A stretch of 64,000 nucleotides of DNA from Lysobacter soli (GCF_003382285.1 NZ_QTJR01000003.1:186001-250000); one strand, 5' to 3'. Positions 28,375 through 38,728 are shown, counted from the stretch's first letter. The notes: generated by a model not told the origin, from the sequence alone. Program-made: numbers and translations.

Positions 28375-28402
28375 CGTCATCCCGGCGAAGGCCGGGACCC
28401 AG
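28375..28402 (+). repeat. REP-like palindrome, copy A
   Basis: Starts CGTCATCCCGGC, then GAAG loop, then GCCGGGACCCAG. Member of the repeat family described under findings. The stem is intact though its bases differ from the common form. Confidence 0.8.
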
Positions 28403-28426
28403 GCTCTCACGCGATCCGTGATCCCC

Positions 28427-28453
28427 CGTCATTCCAGCGAAAGCTGGAACCCA
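28427..28453 (+). repeat. REP-like palindrome, copy B
   Basis: Same family and same direction as the copy 24 bases before it, with stem ATTCCAGC / GCTGGAAC around a GAAA loop. Stem changes relative to other copies are paired on both arms. Confidence 0.8.
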
Positions 28454-28533
28454 TCCTGATCGTGGCGTCATGTACTGACGCGGGTAACACACCGCGAGTG
28501 GGCGCACGCATCGCGTCCCTACCCTCACCCCAA

Positions 28534-28556
28534 CCCCTCTCCCGCCGGGAGAGGGG
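28534..28556. terminator. CCCCTCTCCCG palindrome at a convergent junction
   Basis: An 11-bp inverted repeat CCCCTCTCCCG / CGGGAGAGGGG around one C, preceded by CCCTCACCCCAA and followed by CTTC. It lies between the ends of the patatin and fumarase genes, ten bases from the fumarase stop. A second, reversed copy occurs at 57201-57224, also between convergent genes, so it likely works as a bidirectional transcription end. Confidence 0.7.
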
Positions 28557-28566
28557 CTTCAAGCGA

Positions 28567-30156
28567 TTACTCCACCACCACCGGAATCTTGCCGATGCGG
28601 GCCTGCCATTCGCGCGGGCCGGTCTTGTGCACCGACTCGCCGGTCGAATCCACGGCGACCGTCACCGGCATGTCCTGTACTTCGAACTCGTAGATCGCTT
28701 CCATGCCCAGGTCGGCGAAACCGACGACCTTCGCCGCCTTGATCGCCTTGGACACCAGGTACGCCGCACCGCCGACCGCCATCAGGTAGGCCGACTGGTG
28801 CTTGCGGATGGCCTCGATCGCGGCGGGGCCTCGCTCGGCCTTGCCGACCATGCCCAGCAGGCCGGTCTGGGCGAGCACCTGCTCGGTGAACTTGTCCATG
28901 CGCGTCGCGGTGGTCGGGCCGGCGGGGCCGACGACCTCGTCGCGCACCGGATCGACCGGCCCGACGTAATAGATGAAGCGGCCGCGCAGATCGACCGGCA
29001 GCGCCTCGCCCTTGTTGAGCATGTCGACCATGCGCTTGTGCGCGGCGTCGCGGCCGGTCAGCAGCTTGCCGTTGAGCAGCAGGACTTCGCCCGGCTTCCA
29101 GCTGGCGACATCTTCCTTCGTCAGCGTGTCCAGGTTCACGCGACGGCCCTTCGACGCGTCGTAGGTCAGCTCCGGCCAGTCGGCCAGCGACGGCGGATCG
29201 AGCATCACCGGGCCGCTGCCGTCCAGCGTGAAGTGCGCGTGCCGCGTGGCGGCGCAGTTCGGGATCATCGCCACCGGCAGGTTGGCCGCGTGCGTCGGGT
29301 AATCCTTGACCTTGATGTCGAGCACGGTCGTCAGACCGCCCAGGCCCTGCGCGCCAATGCCGAGCGCATTGACCTTCTCGTACAGCTCCAGGCGCAGTTC
29401 CTCGGCACGATTGGACGGGCCGCGCGCCTGCAGGTCGGTGATGTCGATGGGCTCCATCAGCGATTCCTTTGCCAGCAGCATCGCCTTTTCGGCAGTGCCG
29501 CCGATGCCGATGCCGAGCATGCCCGGCGGGCACCAGCCGGCGCCCATGGTCGGCACGGTCTTGAGCACCCAGTCGACGATGGAGTCGGACGGGTTGAGCA
29601 TCGCGAACTTGGACTTGGCTTCCGAACCGCCGCCCTTCGCCGCGACGATCACGTCGACCTTGTTGCCCGGCACGACCTTCACGTTGACCACGCCCGGCGT
29701 GTTGTCCTTCGTGTTCGTGCGCTTGCCGGCCGGGTCGGCCAGCACGGACGCGCGCAGCTTGTTGTCCGGATGGTTGTACGCGCGGCGCACACCTTCGTGG
29801 ACCATGTCCTCGACCGACATCGTGGCGTCGTCCCAGCGCACGCTCATGCCGATCTCGAGGAACACCGTGACGATGCCGGTGTCCTGGCAGATCGGGCGAT
29901 GGCCTTCGGCGCACATGCGCGAGTTGATCAGGATCTGCGCGATGGCGTCCTTCGCCGCCGGCGACTCCTCGCGCTCGTAGGCGGCGGCGAGGTTCTGGAT
30001 GTAGTCGACCGGGTGGTAGTAGCTGATGTACTGCAGGCCGTCGGCGATCGACTGGATCAGGTCTTCCTGGCGGATCGAGACGGGCTGGCTGGCGGCGAAC
30101 GGCTGCGTTGCGGTGTTGCTCACGGCGGGCGGACTTGCTGGCGGCGGAACCGCCAT
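28567..30156 (-). CDS. fumA: Class I fumarate hydratase (Fe-S)
   Basis: Iron-sulfur fumarase interconverting fumarate and malate in the TCA cycle. The 529-aa protein has the N-terminal catalytic domain with the cysteine motifs CAEGHRPICQDTG, WCPPGMLGIG and NCAATRHAHF for the [4Fe-4S] cluster, and a C-terminal beta domain ending in KIPVVVE. The start is uncertain: ATG (MAVPPPAS) is used here, but a GTG at 30123 would give a 518-aa protein closer to usual length, and neither has a strong ribosome site. An IscA-type Fe-S carrier gene is directly upstream on the strand. Confidence 0.9.
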   Translation of the reverse strand: MAVPPPASPPAVSNTATQPFAASQPVSIRQEDLIQSIADGLQYISYYHPVDYIQNLAAAYEREESPAAKDAIAQILINSRMCAEGHRPICQDTGIVTVFLEIGMSVRWDDATMSVEDMVHEGVRRAYNHPDNKLRASVLADPAGKRTNTKDNTPGVVNVKVVPGNKVDVIVAAKGGGSEAKSKFAMLNPSDSIVDWVLKTVPTMGAGWCPPGMLGIGIGGTAEKAMLLAKESLMEPIDITDLQARGPSNRAEELRLELYEKVNALGIGAQGLGGLTTVLDIKVKDYPTHAANLPVAMIPNCAATRHAHFTLDGSGPVMLDPPSLADWPELTYDASKGRRVNLDTLTKEDVASWKPGEVLLLNGKLLTGRDAAHKRMVDMLNKGEALPVDLRGRFIYYVGPVDPVRDEVVGPAGPTTATRMDKFTEQVLAQTGLLGMVGKAERGPAAIEAIRKHQSAYLMAVGGAAYLVSKAIKAAKVVGFADLGMEAIYEFEVQDMPVTVAVDSTGESVHKTGPREWQARIGKIPVVVE

Positions 30157-30258
30157 TCTAGCCCGTCGAGCCCGGTCGGACCCCGCCATTGCATCGCCGG
30201 TGCGGGCCCTGCGCCGGAACGGTCCGTCCGGCTGGCGCCGGTGGCCGCGCCCTTGCGA

Positions 30259-30597
30259 TCAGGCCGCGTCGGCCTTGGTCGTGAAACTCTCGCCGCAACC
30301 GCACTCGGCCGTGACGTTGGGGTTGCGGAACAGGAACTGCTCGCCCAGGCGCTGCTTCACCAGGTCGATCTGCGTGCCATCCACCAGCGGCAGGCTCAGC
30401 GCGTCGACGTAGATGCGCACGCCTTCCTGCTCGAAGACGGTGTCGTCGGCGCCCTGATCGCGGGTTAGGTCGGCCTTGTACTGCCAGCCCGAGCAGCCCG
30501 TGCGGGTCACGCCGAAGCGCAGGCCGATCGCGTCGGGGGATTCGACGAGATAGCGCTGGACGCGTTCGAGGGCGGCGGGAGCGAGGGTGACGGCCAT
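30259..30597 (-). CDS. iscA: A-type iron-sulfur carrier protein (IscA-like)
   Basis: Carrier that hands Fe-S clusters to apo-enzymes. The 112-aa protein has the three conserved cysteines in GCSGW and CGCGESF, with GTQIDLV and FRNPNV as in IscA rather than ErpA. No other isc genes are beside it. It lies just upstream of the [4Fe-4S] fumarase in the same direction, which suggests a delivery role to that enzyme, though the gap of about 100 bases leaves a shared transcript unproved. Confidence 0.9.
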   Translation of the reverse strand: MAVTLAPAALERVQRYLVESPDAIGLRFGVTRTGCSGWQYKADLTRDQGADDTVFEQEGVRIYVDALSLPLVDGTQIDLVKQRLGEQFLFRNPNVTAECGCGESFTTKADAA

Positions 30598-30720
30598 GCA
30601 GGACTCCGGCGTGTTTCCACTTCAATGGGTTACGACTAGGGATTATAGCGACGCGATGCCGGGCGTTCGGTAAACTCCGGCCTTTCCCCACATTGGCCCG
30701 AAGCGGCAAGGATTCAAGGC

Positions 30721-32121
<1,401 letters not shown>

Positions 32122-32128
32122 TCGCACC

Positions 32129-32434
32129 GTGATCCTCTTCTTTTCCCTGCTCTTCGTCGCCATCGCCATCGCCGGCTTCTGCGCGTTCGTGATCTTCTGG
32201 CCGCTGTCGCTGGTGCACATCCGCGACCGGCATCCGCAGTTGCAGATCGAACTGGGCGAAGGCGCGTTCGCGCGGCCGTCGGCGTGGGGATGGCTGCTGC
32301 GTCGCGGCTATCTGTCGGCGAACGACGGCAACCTCAACGGCCTGGCGACTCCCGCGCGGATCTCGCTGCTGACCATCATCGGCGGCCTGGTGTGCGCCGC
32401 ATTGCTCTGGATCCTCGCGGTGGTGATCGGATGA
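32129..32434 (+). CDS. Small two-helix membrane protein
   Basis: A 101-aa protein with a hydrophobic N-terminus (about 1-28), a charged middle (HIRDRHPQLQIELGEG, then GWLLRRGYL) and a second hydrophobic segment (about 78-100). This layout loosely recalls UspB, but I cannot claim homology. It starts with GTG seven bases after asnS and overlaps the next gene by four bases. Confidence 0.7.
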   Translation: MILFFSLLFVAIAIAGFCAFVIFWPLSLVHIRDRHPQLQIELGEGAFARPSAWGWLLRRGYLSANDGNLNGLATPARISLLTIIGGLVCAALLWILAVVIG

Positions 32435-32739
32435 ACGAGAACGTCAACGACCAGTGGTGGCTCGCGACGATCGGCCGCACGCTGATCTGGGCGCGCCTGC
32501 GCGTGCTCGAGGCCGGCACCGCCGAAGTGCTCGACAGCGACGGCATCAGCCAGCCCTACGACAGCGAGGACAGCGCACGCGCGGCGCTGATGGACGCCGA
32601 GTTCGTCTCGCTCGACGGCCTCGACGACGACGACGCACGCAACCGCGGTTTCGCGCTGGACGAACTCGTGCCGCCCAGCGGCGAAGGCCTCGACGTGCTT
32701 CGCCCGCAGATGGTCCAGCAGCTTCCCTCGCGGCACTGA
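32431..32739 (+). CDS. Hypothetical acidic protein
   Basis: A 102-aa soluble-looking protein, rich in aspartate and glutamate (notably SLDGLDDDDARN), with no motif I recognise. The ATG overlaps the stop of the preceding membrane protein gene (ATGA), so the two are coupled. They may act together, but that is inference from spacing alone. Confidence 0.65.
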   Translation: MNENVNDQWWLATIGRTLIWARLRVLEAGTAEVLDSDGISQPYDSEDSARAALMDAEFVSLDGLDDDDARNRGFALDELVPPSGEGLDVLRPQMVQQLPSRH

Positions 32740-32748
32740 TCGGGCGCC

Positions 32749-33384
32749 ATGTACCTGCCCCGCGCCTTCGCCGAGCACGACCTCGAAGCGCTGGACCGGC
32801 TGGCAGGACGCGATCGTTTCATCACGCTGGTCACGGTGCGCGACGGCGAACCCGTCGTCAGCCACCTTCCAGTGCTGTACCGGCGCAGCGGCGACCACGT
32901 CGAACTGATCGGCCACTGGGCGCGACCCAACCCGCAGGCGACGCACGCCGGCCCCGCGCTGGCGATCTTCCACGGCCCGCACGCTTACGTCTCGCCGGGC
33001 TGGTATCCCGACAAGGAACCCGCCGCGCGCGTGCCGACGTGGAACTACGCCGTCGCGCACCTGCGCGGCACGCTGTCGACCTTCGACGATGAGCGCTCGC
33101 TCGCCGAAGTCGTCGACGGTCTGAGCATCGATCACGAAGCCACCGTCGGTGGCGACTGGCGTTTCGAGCTCGAACGCGACGATCTTCGCCGCCAGCTGCG
33201 CGGCATCGTGGGCTTCCGCTTCGTCGCGCATGAGATCGCGCTGAAGTTCAAGCTCAGCCAGAACCATCCGATGGCCAATCGCGAAGCGGTGGCGTCGCAG
33301 CTGGAAGCGCAATCGCGCGAAGCCAGCCGCGAAACCGCCATGCTGATGCGCGAACGCATGACCACCGAACGCAACGGAGACTGA
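32749..33384 (+). CDS. paiB: PaiB-type FMN-binding protein
   Basis: FMN-binding split-barrel protein of 211 aa related to Bacillus PaiB, named a negative regulator of sporulation and protease genes but perhaps an enzyme. The N-terminus MYLPRAFAEHD and the later FHGPHAYVSPGWY and VPTWNYAVAHL blocks are typical. It starts nine bases after the acidic protein gene and ends one base before the SDR start codon region. Confidence 0.88.
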   Translation: MYLPRAFAEHDLEALDRLAGRDRFITLVTVRDGEPVVSHLPVLYRRSGDHVELIGHWARPNPQATHAGPALAIFHGPHAYVSPGWYPDKEPAARVPTWNYAVAHLRGTLSTFDDERSLAEVVDGLSIDHEATVGGDWRFELERDDLRRQLRGIVGFRFVAHEIALKFKLSQNHPMANREAVASQLEAQSREASRETAMLMRERMTTERNGD

Positions 33385-33385
33385 C

Positions 33386-34171
33386 GTGGACCTCGACCTC
33401 ACCGGAAAGCACGCGCTCGTCTGCGGCGCCAGCCAGGGCATCGGCCTCGCGGCCGCGCAGGCGCTCGCCGGACTCGGCGCCGACGTCACGCTGCTCGCGC
33501 GTCGCGAAGAGCGGCTCCGCGAGCTCGTCGCCACGCTGCCGACGGACAAGGGGCAGACGCACGGCTGGATCGCCGTCGACAGCGCCGATACCGACACGCT
33601 GCGCGCGAAAGTGCAGGCGCTGGTGTCCGCGAGGCCCGTGCATGTGCTGGTCAACAACACCGGCGGCCCGCCGCCCGGCCCGGTGCACGGCGCCGAGATC
33701 GCCGCGTTCGAAGCCGCGTACCGGCAGCACCTCATTGCCAACCACGTGCTCGCCGAAACCGTCGTGCCCGGCATGGAACGCGATGGCTATGGCCGCATCG
33801 TCAACGTCATCTCGACGTCGGTGAAGGAACCGCTGCAGGGCCTGGGCGTGTCCAACACCACGCGCTGGGCGGTGGCGAGCTGGGCGAAGACGCTCGCCAC
33901 CGAACTTGCGCCCAAGGGCATCACCGTGAACAACGTGCTGCCCGGTTCCACCGAGACGCCGCGCATCGAGCAGATCATCGACAACACCTCGGCGAAGACC
34001 GGCCGCACCCGCGACGAAGTGTTCGAGAAGATGGTGTCGGAGATCCCGATGCGCCGCTTCGCGCGCCCGGAGGAAACGGCCGCGGCGATCGCGTTCCTGT
34101 GCTCCCCGGCGGCGTCCTACATCACCGGCGTGAACCTTCCCGTCGACGGCGGCCGTACCCGGTCGTTGTAA
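33386..34171 (+). CDS. SDR-family oxidoreductase lacking the usual Tyr/Lys
   Basis: Rossmann-fold protein of 261 aa with the cofactor loop GASQGIG (14-20), NNTGG (90-94) and a C-terminus ending in PVDGGRTRSL. In place of the classical YxxxK active site it reads SNTTR (156-160), so the catalytic tyrosine and lysine are missing; serine 143 region remains. Divergent SDR members with a similar SNxxR form exist, and their chemistry is unclear. Translation starts at GTG right after paiB. It precedes the kynurenine genes and may belong to that operon. Confidence 0.85.
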   Translation: MDLDLTGKHALVCGASQGIGLAAAQALAGLGADVTLLARREERLRELVATLPTDKGQTHGWIAVDSADTDTLRAKVQALVSARPVHVLVNNTGGPPPGPVHGAEIAAFEAAYRQHLIANHVLAETVVPGMERDGYGRIVNVISTSVKEPLQGLGVSNTTRWAVASWAKTLATELAPKGITVNNVLPGSTETPRIEQIIDNTSAKTGRTRDEVFEKMVSEIPMRRFARPEETAAAIAFLCSPAASYITGVNLPVDGGRTRSL

Positions 34172-34253
34172 TGCCCTGACCACGGCATTGGTGTCGTGCA
34201 GCATCGCCACCATACTCATCAGCACGTCCCACCCGCGCTGTTAAGCTAGCCCC

Positions 34254-35678
34254 ATGCGCCTTCGCCACTTCATCGCCGGTGAACCACGCGAGCCGGCATC
34301 CGGCCGGTGGGGCGAGGTTTTCGATCCAGCCAACGGCAAGGCCTTCGCGGAAGTCGCGCTGGGCGATGCCGGCGACGTGGACGCGGCGATCGCCGCCGCC
34401 GAAGACGCCTTTCCCGCCTGGTCCGCCCTACCCCACAGCGAACGCGCACGCTGGCTCGAAAAGCTCGCCGACGCGCTCGAAGCGAACCTCGACGATTTCG
34501 CGCACGCCGAGTCGCGCGATGGCGGCAAGCCCATCAAGCTCGCACGCGAAGCCGAGATCCCGCGCGCGATCAGCAACCTGCGTTTCTTCGCGCACGCCGC
34601 GACGCAGTTCGCCAGCGAATCGCACCACGGCCAGGCCGGGTTGAACTACACCTTGCGCCAGCCGCTCGGCGTGGTCGGCACGATCTCGCCGTGGAATCTC
34701 CCGCTGTACCTGTTCACGTGGAAGATCGCGCCCGCGCTCGCGGCCGGCAACACGGTGGTCGCCAAGCCGTCGGAAGTGACGCCGGTGACCGCGACGATGC
34801 TGGGCGAACTCGCGGCGGATATCGGATTTCCGAAAGGCGTGCTCAACATCGTCCACGGGCTCGGTCCCGACGTCGGCGAACCGCTGGTGGCCGATGCGCG
34901 CGTCAAGGCGATTTCCTTCACCGGCAGCACGCCGGTAGGTCGGCGCATCGCGGGCATCGCGAGCCCGCTGCTGAAGAAGGTGTCGCTGGAACTCGGCGGC
35001 AAGAACCCCACGCTCGTCTTCGCCGACAGCGACTGGCGCGACCACCTCGATACACTGGTGCGCTCGGCATTCCAGAATTCGGGGCAGATCTGCCTGTGCG
35101 GCTCGCGCATGCTGATCGAGCGCAGCATCTACACCGAATTCCGCGACGCGCTGGTCGAACGCGCGCAGCAGCTGCGCGTGGGCGATCCGATCGACGAGGA
35201 CAACCAGCTCGGCCCGCTCGTCTCGCGCGCGCACTTCGACAAGGTCATGGCCGCGCTGCAGCGTGCGCGCGACGAAGGCGGCAAGGTGCTGTGCGGCGGC
35301 AACGCGCTCGATCGACCCGGCTGGTTCGTCGCGCCCACGGTGATCGAAGGCCTCGGTCCGGATTGCGCGAGCAATCGCGATGAGATCTTCGGACCAGTGG
35401 TGACGCTGCAACCCTTCGACACCGACACGCACGCGCTTTCGCTCGCCAATGCCGGCGACTACGGCCTCGCCGCCTCGGTATGGACGCGCGACCTGCGACG
35501 CGCGCATCGCCTGGCCGCGCAGTTGCGCGCCGGCATGGTGTGGATCAACACCTGGCTTCAACGCGACCTGCGCACGCCGTTCGGCGGCACGGGCGCGTCC
35601 GGCCTCGGCCGCGAAGGCGGATTCGAGGCCATGCGCTTTTTCACCGACGCCAAGAACGTCGGCCTGCAACTGGAATGA
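34254..35678 (+). CDS. 2-Aminomuconate 6-semialdehyde dehydrogenase
   Basis: NAD-dependent aldehyde dehydrogenase of 474 aa. The catalytic cysteine is in NSGQICLCGSR (Cys280), the general-base glutamate in LELGGKNP, and the cofactor loop in FTGSTPVGRRIA. The CLCGSR form is typical of 2-aminomuconate/2-hydroxymuconate semialdehyde dehydrogenases. It would oxidise the product of ACMS decarboxylase encoded at 37335. First clear gene of the kynurenine catabolic cluster; a gap of 82 bases upstream could hold its promoter. Confidence 0.87.
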   Translation: MRLRHFIAGEPREPASGRWGEVFDPANGKAFAEVALGDAGDVDAAIAAAEDAFPAWSALPHSERARWLEKLADALEANLDDFAHAESRDGGKPIKLAREAEIPRAISNLRFFAHAATQFASESHHGQAGLNYTLRQPLGVVGTISPWNLPLYLFTWKIAPALAAGNTVVAKPSEVTPVTATMLGELAADIGFPKGVLNIVHGLGPDVGEPLVADARVKAISFTGSTPVGRRIAGIASPLLKKVSLELGGKNPTLVFADSDWRDHLDTLVRSAFQNSGQICLCGSRMLIERSIYTEFRDALVERAQQLRVGDPIDEDNQLGPLVSRAHFDKVMAALQRARDEGGKVLCGGNALDRPGWFVAPTVIEGLGPDCASNRDEIFGPVVTLQPFDTDTHALSLANAGDYGLAASVWTRDLRRAHRLAAQLRAGMVWINTWLQRDLRTPFGGTGASGLGREGGFEAMRFFTDAKNVGLQLE

Positions 35679-35682
35679 ACCG

Positions 35683-36354
35683 ATGACTACCGGCCCGCTT
35701 ACCGATCTGCTCAACAACAACCGCGAATGGTCCGAACGGATCAACCGCGAGGACCCTGAATTCTTCCAGCGCCTGTCCAAGCAGCAGGCGCCCGAATACC
35801 TGTGGATCGGCTGCTCGGATTCGCGTGTTCCCGCCAACCAGGTCATCGACATGGCGCCGGGCGAGGTGTTCGTCCATCGCAACATCGCCAACGTCGTCGT
35901 GCACACCGACCTCAACTGCCTGTCGGTGATCCAGTTCGCCGTCGACGTGCTGAAGGTCAAGCACATCCTCGTCGTCGGCCACTACGGCTGCGGCGGCGTA
36001 CACGCGGCGCTGCACGGCACGCGCGTGGGCCTGGCCGACAACTGGCTTCGTCACGTGTCGGATGTCGCCGAGAAGCACGAAGGCTGCCTGCACCACGCGC
36101 AGGACAGCGAACGCCATGACCGCCTGTGCGAACTCAACGTGATCGAGCAGGTGCAGAACGTCTGCCTGACCACCATCGTCCGTGACGCCTGGGCGCGCGG
36201 CCAGGAGCTGACCGTGCACGGCTGGGTCTACAGCCTGCGCAACGGCCTGGTATCGGACATGGCCATCGACGTCAGCTCGCATGACCAGCTCGACGGCCTG
36301 TACAAGGCGGCGATCAAGCGCGTGAACGGATTCGGCGGGGACTCGCCGCGATGA
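35683..36354 (+). CDS. can: Beta-class carbonic anhydrase
   Basis: Zinc enzyme interconverting CO2 and bicarbonate, 223 aa. The zinc ligands and active-site residues are all present: Cys44, Asp46 and Arg48 in CSDSR, then His100 and Cys103 in HYGC. Close to E. coli Can in size and motifs. It is placed between two kynurenine-pathway genes and its stop overlaps the start of the deaminase gene (ATGA). The pathway contains a decarboxylase, so a role in handling its CO2 is possible but unproved. Confidence 0.93.
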   Translation: MTTGPLTDLLNNNREWSERINREDPEFFQRLSKQQAPEYLWIGCSDSRVPANQVIDMAPGEVFVHRNIANVVVHTDLNCLSVIQFAVDVLKVKHILVVGHYGCGGVHAALHGTRVGLADNWLRHVSDVAEKHEGCLHHAQDSERHDRLCELNVIEQVQNVCLTTIVRDAWARGQELTVHGWVYSLRNGLVSDMAIDVSSHDQLDGLYKAAIKRVNGFGGDSPR

Positions 36355-36785
36355 GCGACGTCATCCGCGCCGGCGCCGCCCCCAAGCCCGTGGGCCAATA
36401 CCCGCATGCGCGCCGCGTGGGCGACCTTCTCTTCCTCTCTGGCATCGGCCCGCGCGACCCGGCGAGCAACGCCATCGTCGGCAACGTCCACGACGCCGAG
36501 GGGCGCCTGATCAGCTACGACATCGACGCGCAGACCCGCGCGGTGTTCGCCAACGTGCGCACCGTGCTGGAAGCCAGCGGCGCACGTTGGGAAGACCTCG
36601 TCGACGTGACCGTCTACCTCACCGACATGGCGCACGATTTCAAGGCCTACAACGCGGTGTGGGCCGAGTACTTCCCCGACATCGACACCGCGCCGTGCCG
36701 CACCACGCTGGGCATCACCGCGCTGCCGACGCAGATCGCGATCGAACTCAAGTGCGTGGCCGCGCCGCGCGGCAAATCGGAGTAA
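36351..36785 (+). CDS. RidA-family 2-aminomuconate deaminase
   Basis: A 144-aa protein of the RidA/YjgF fold with the family parts [17 protein letters not shown] and a conserved ending [11 protein letters not shown]. It is longer than RidA itself and in this context (between the semialdehyde dehydrogenase and the 3-hydroxyanthranilate dioxygenase) fits the 2-aminomuconate deaminase AmnD/NbaF type, which releases ammonia and yields 4-oxalocrotonate. Start overlaps the carbonic anhydrase stop. Confidence 0.85.
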   Translation: MSDVIRAGAAPKPVGQYPHARRVGDLLFLSGIGPRDPASNAIVGNVHDAEGRLISYDIDAQTRAVFANVRTVLEASGARWEDLVDVTVYLTDMAHDFKAYNAVWAEYFPDIDTAPCRTTLGITALPTQIAIELKCVAAPRGKSE

Positions 36786-36787
36786 GC

Positions 36788-37318
36788 ATGCTTCCCGGCC
36801 CCATCAACCTGCACGCCTGGATCGAGGAACACCGCCACCTGCTCAAGCCGCCGGTGGGCAACAAGGTGATTTACGTCGGCGATTTCATCGTGATGGTCGT
36901 CGGCGGCCCGAACCAGCGCACCGACTACCACTTCGACGAGGGCGCCGAGTGGTTCTACCAGCTCGAAGGCGAGATGATCCTGCGCATCCAGGAAGACGGA
37001 CAGGCGCGCGACATCCCGATCAAGGCGGGCGAGATCTTCCTGCTGCCGCCGCGCGTGCCGCATTCGCCGCAGCGCATGCCCGATTCGATCGGACTGGTGA
37101 TCGAACGCCGTCGCCGCCCCGAGGAACTCGACGGCCTGATGTGGTTCTGCGAACGCTGCAACCACAAGCTGTATGAGGAGTTCTTCCCGCTGCGCAACAT
37201 CGAGACCGATTTCCCGCCGGTGTTCGACCGCTTCTACGCCTCGCGCGACCATCGCACGTGCGGACAATGCGGCCACGTGAACCCCGCTCCATCGAAGTAC
37301 GTGATGCCGGATACCTGA
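36788..37318 (+). CDS. nbaC: 3-Hydroxyanthranilate 3,4-dioxygenase
   Basis: Fe(II) cupin dioxygenase that opens the ring of 3-hydroxyanthranilate to ACMS. The 176-aa protein has iron ligands His48, Glu54 and His92, substrate arginines at 44 and 96, and the C-terminal four-cysteine site CERC (121-124) and CGQC (158-161) seen in bacterial enzymes, where it binds a second iron. The true ATG lies two bases after the deaminase stop; the longer frame is a shadow. Confidence 0.95.
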   Translation: MLPGPINLHAWIEEHRHLLKPPVGNKVIYVGDFIVMVVGGPNQRTDYHFDEGAEWFYQLEGEMILRIQEDGQARDIPIKAGEIFLLPPRVPHSPQRMPDSIGLVIERRRRPEELDGLMWFCERCNHKLYEEFFPLRNIETDFPPVFDRFYASRDHRTCGQCGHVNPAPSKYVMPDT

Positions 37319-37334
37319 GGACGCACCGTCGCGC

Positions 37335-38345
37335 ATGCTCAAGATCGACACCCACGCCCATTACCTTCCGCGCGACTGGCCCAACCTGGCGCGCAAGTAC
37401 GGCGACGACCGCTTCCCGGTGATCCACCACACCGAAGACGGCCGTCACCGCATCTACAAGGACGGCAAGTTCTTCCGCGAGATCTGGTCCAAGACCTGGG
37501 ATCCGCAGGAACGCATCGACGACTACGCGCGTTTCGGCGTACAGGTGCAGGTGATCAGCACCGTGCCGGTGATGTTCAGTTACTGGGCGAAGCCGCACCA
37601 CGCGCTGGAACTGCACCAGGCGCTCAACGAGCACATGGCCGAAGCGTGCCGCGAGTACCCTCGCCACTACGCCGGTATCGGCACCGTGCCGCTGCAATCG
37701 CCGCGTCTCGCGATCCAGGAACTTGAGCGCTGCATGGACCAGCTCGGCCTGCAGGGCGTGCAGATCGGCAGCCACATCAACGACTGGAACCTCGACGCGC
37801 CGGAGCTGTTCGACTTCTTCCAGGCTGCGGGCGAACTCGGCGCCGCGATCCTCGTGCATCCGTGGGACATGATGGGTGCGGCGACGATGCCGAAATACTG
37901 GCTGCCGTGGCTGGTCGGCATGCCGGCGGAGCAGTCGCGCGCCGCGTGCTGCCTGATCTTCGGCGGCGTGCTCGAACGCGTGCCGAACCTGAAGGTGTGC
38001 ATGGCGCACGGCGGCGGCAGTTTCCCGTACACCATCGGCCGCATCGAACACGGCTTCAACATGCGCCCCGACCTCGTCGCGACCGACAATCCGCGCAATC
38101 CCCGCGAATACCTGAACCAGCTGTTCTTCGATTCGTGGGTCGCCGATCCGCGTGCGCTGCGTTACCTGCTCGATACCTGCGGCGTCGATCGCGTGATGCT
38201 CGGCACCGACTACCCCTTCCCGCTCGGCGAACAGGAACCCGGCGCCGGTATCGCCGCGCTTGAATTGTCCGACGCCGAGCGAGCGCGCCTCTACCACGGC
38301 ACCGCGCTGGAATGGCTGGGCCTTTCGATGGCCCGATTCGCCTGA
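37335..38345 (+). CDS. nbaD: 2-Amino-3-carboxymuconate 6-semialdehyde decarboxylase
   Basis: Zinc amidohydrolase-fold decarboxylase (ACMSD), 336 aa, converting ACMS to 2-aminomuconate semialdehyde and so diverting it from quinolinate and NAD. The opening MLKIDTHAHYLP holds two metal histidines (7 and 9); further ligands are in VHPWDMMG and the late GTDYPFPLGE aspartate. It lies between the dioxygenase that makes its substrate and the tautomerase-like gene, 16 bases after the former. Confidence 0.95.
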   Translation: MLKIDTHAHYLPRDWPNLARKYGDDRFPVIHHTEDGRHRIYKDGKFFREIWSKTWDPQERIDDYARFGVQVQVISTVPVMFSYWAKPHHALELHQALNEHMAEACREYPRHYAGIGTVPLQSPRLAIQELERCMDQLGLQGVQIGSHINDWNLDAPELFDFFQAAGELGAAILVHPWDMMGAATMPKYWLPWLVGMPAEQSRAACCLIFGGVLERVPNLKVCMAHGGGSFPYTIGRIEHGFNMRPDLVATDNPRNPREYLNQLFFDSWVADPRALRYLLDTCGVDRVMLGTDYPFPLGEQEPGAGIAALELSDAERARLYHGTALEWLGLSMARFA

Positions 38346-38355
38346 GGGCCCGCAC

Positions 38356-38724
38356 ATGCCGCACGTCACGTTGCAGTACACGGTGAACCTCGCGGAATTC
38401 AATCCGACCGCGGCCTTGCGCGCGATCAACCAGGCGCTCGCCGACAGCGGTCATTTCGACGAGGAAGCGATCAAGAGCCGCGCGTTGCGCCTGGACGATT
38501 ACCGCGTCGGCGTCGCCGATGCCGGGCGTGCGTTCATCCACGTGCAGCTGAAGGTGCTGCCCGGCCGCGACGACGCCACGCGCAAGGGCTTCGCCGAGCT
38601 GATCATCGCGGCATTGTCTTCCGTGCTCACCGGCCACCCGCCGGCCACGCAACTGTGCGTCGAGGTCGACGAGCTCGATGCGAGCACCTACACCAAGCGC
38701 GTCGTCGACGCGCCGAACGGCTGA
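38356..38724 (+). CDS. CHMI-type tautomerase
   Basis: Tautomerase-superfamily protein of 122 aa related to 5-carboxymethyl-2-hydroxymuconate isomerase (HpaF). After removal of Met it begins with Pro1 (MPHVTLQY), the catalytic residue of the superfamily. The substrate of known CHMI belongs to homoprotocatechuate breakdown, but here the gene sits in a kynurenine cluster whose product 4-oxalocrotonate also needs tautomerisation, so it may act on that. Ends five bases before kynureninase. Confidence 0.85.
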   Translation: MPHVTLQYTVNLAEFNPTAALRAINQALADSGHFDEEAIKSRALRLDDYRVGVADAGRAFIHVQLKVLPGRDDATRKGFAELIIAALSSVLTGHPPATQLCVEVDELDASTYTKRVVDAPNG

Positions 38725-38728
38725 TTCC

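Noticed and set aside
28375-28453. Direct repeats as part of a CRISPR array
   Set aside because: Only two direct copies here, with differing sequence and a 24-base spacer, and the family occurs scattered in both orientations; no cas genes.
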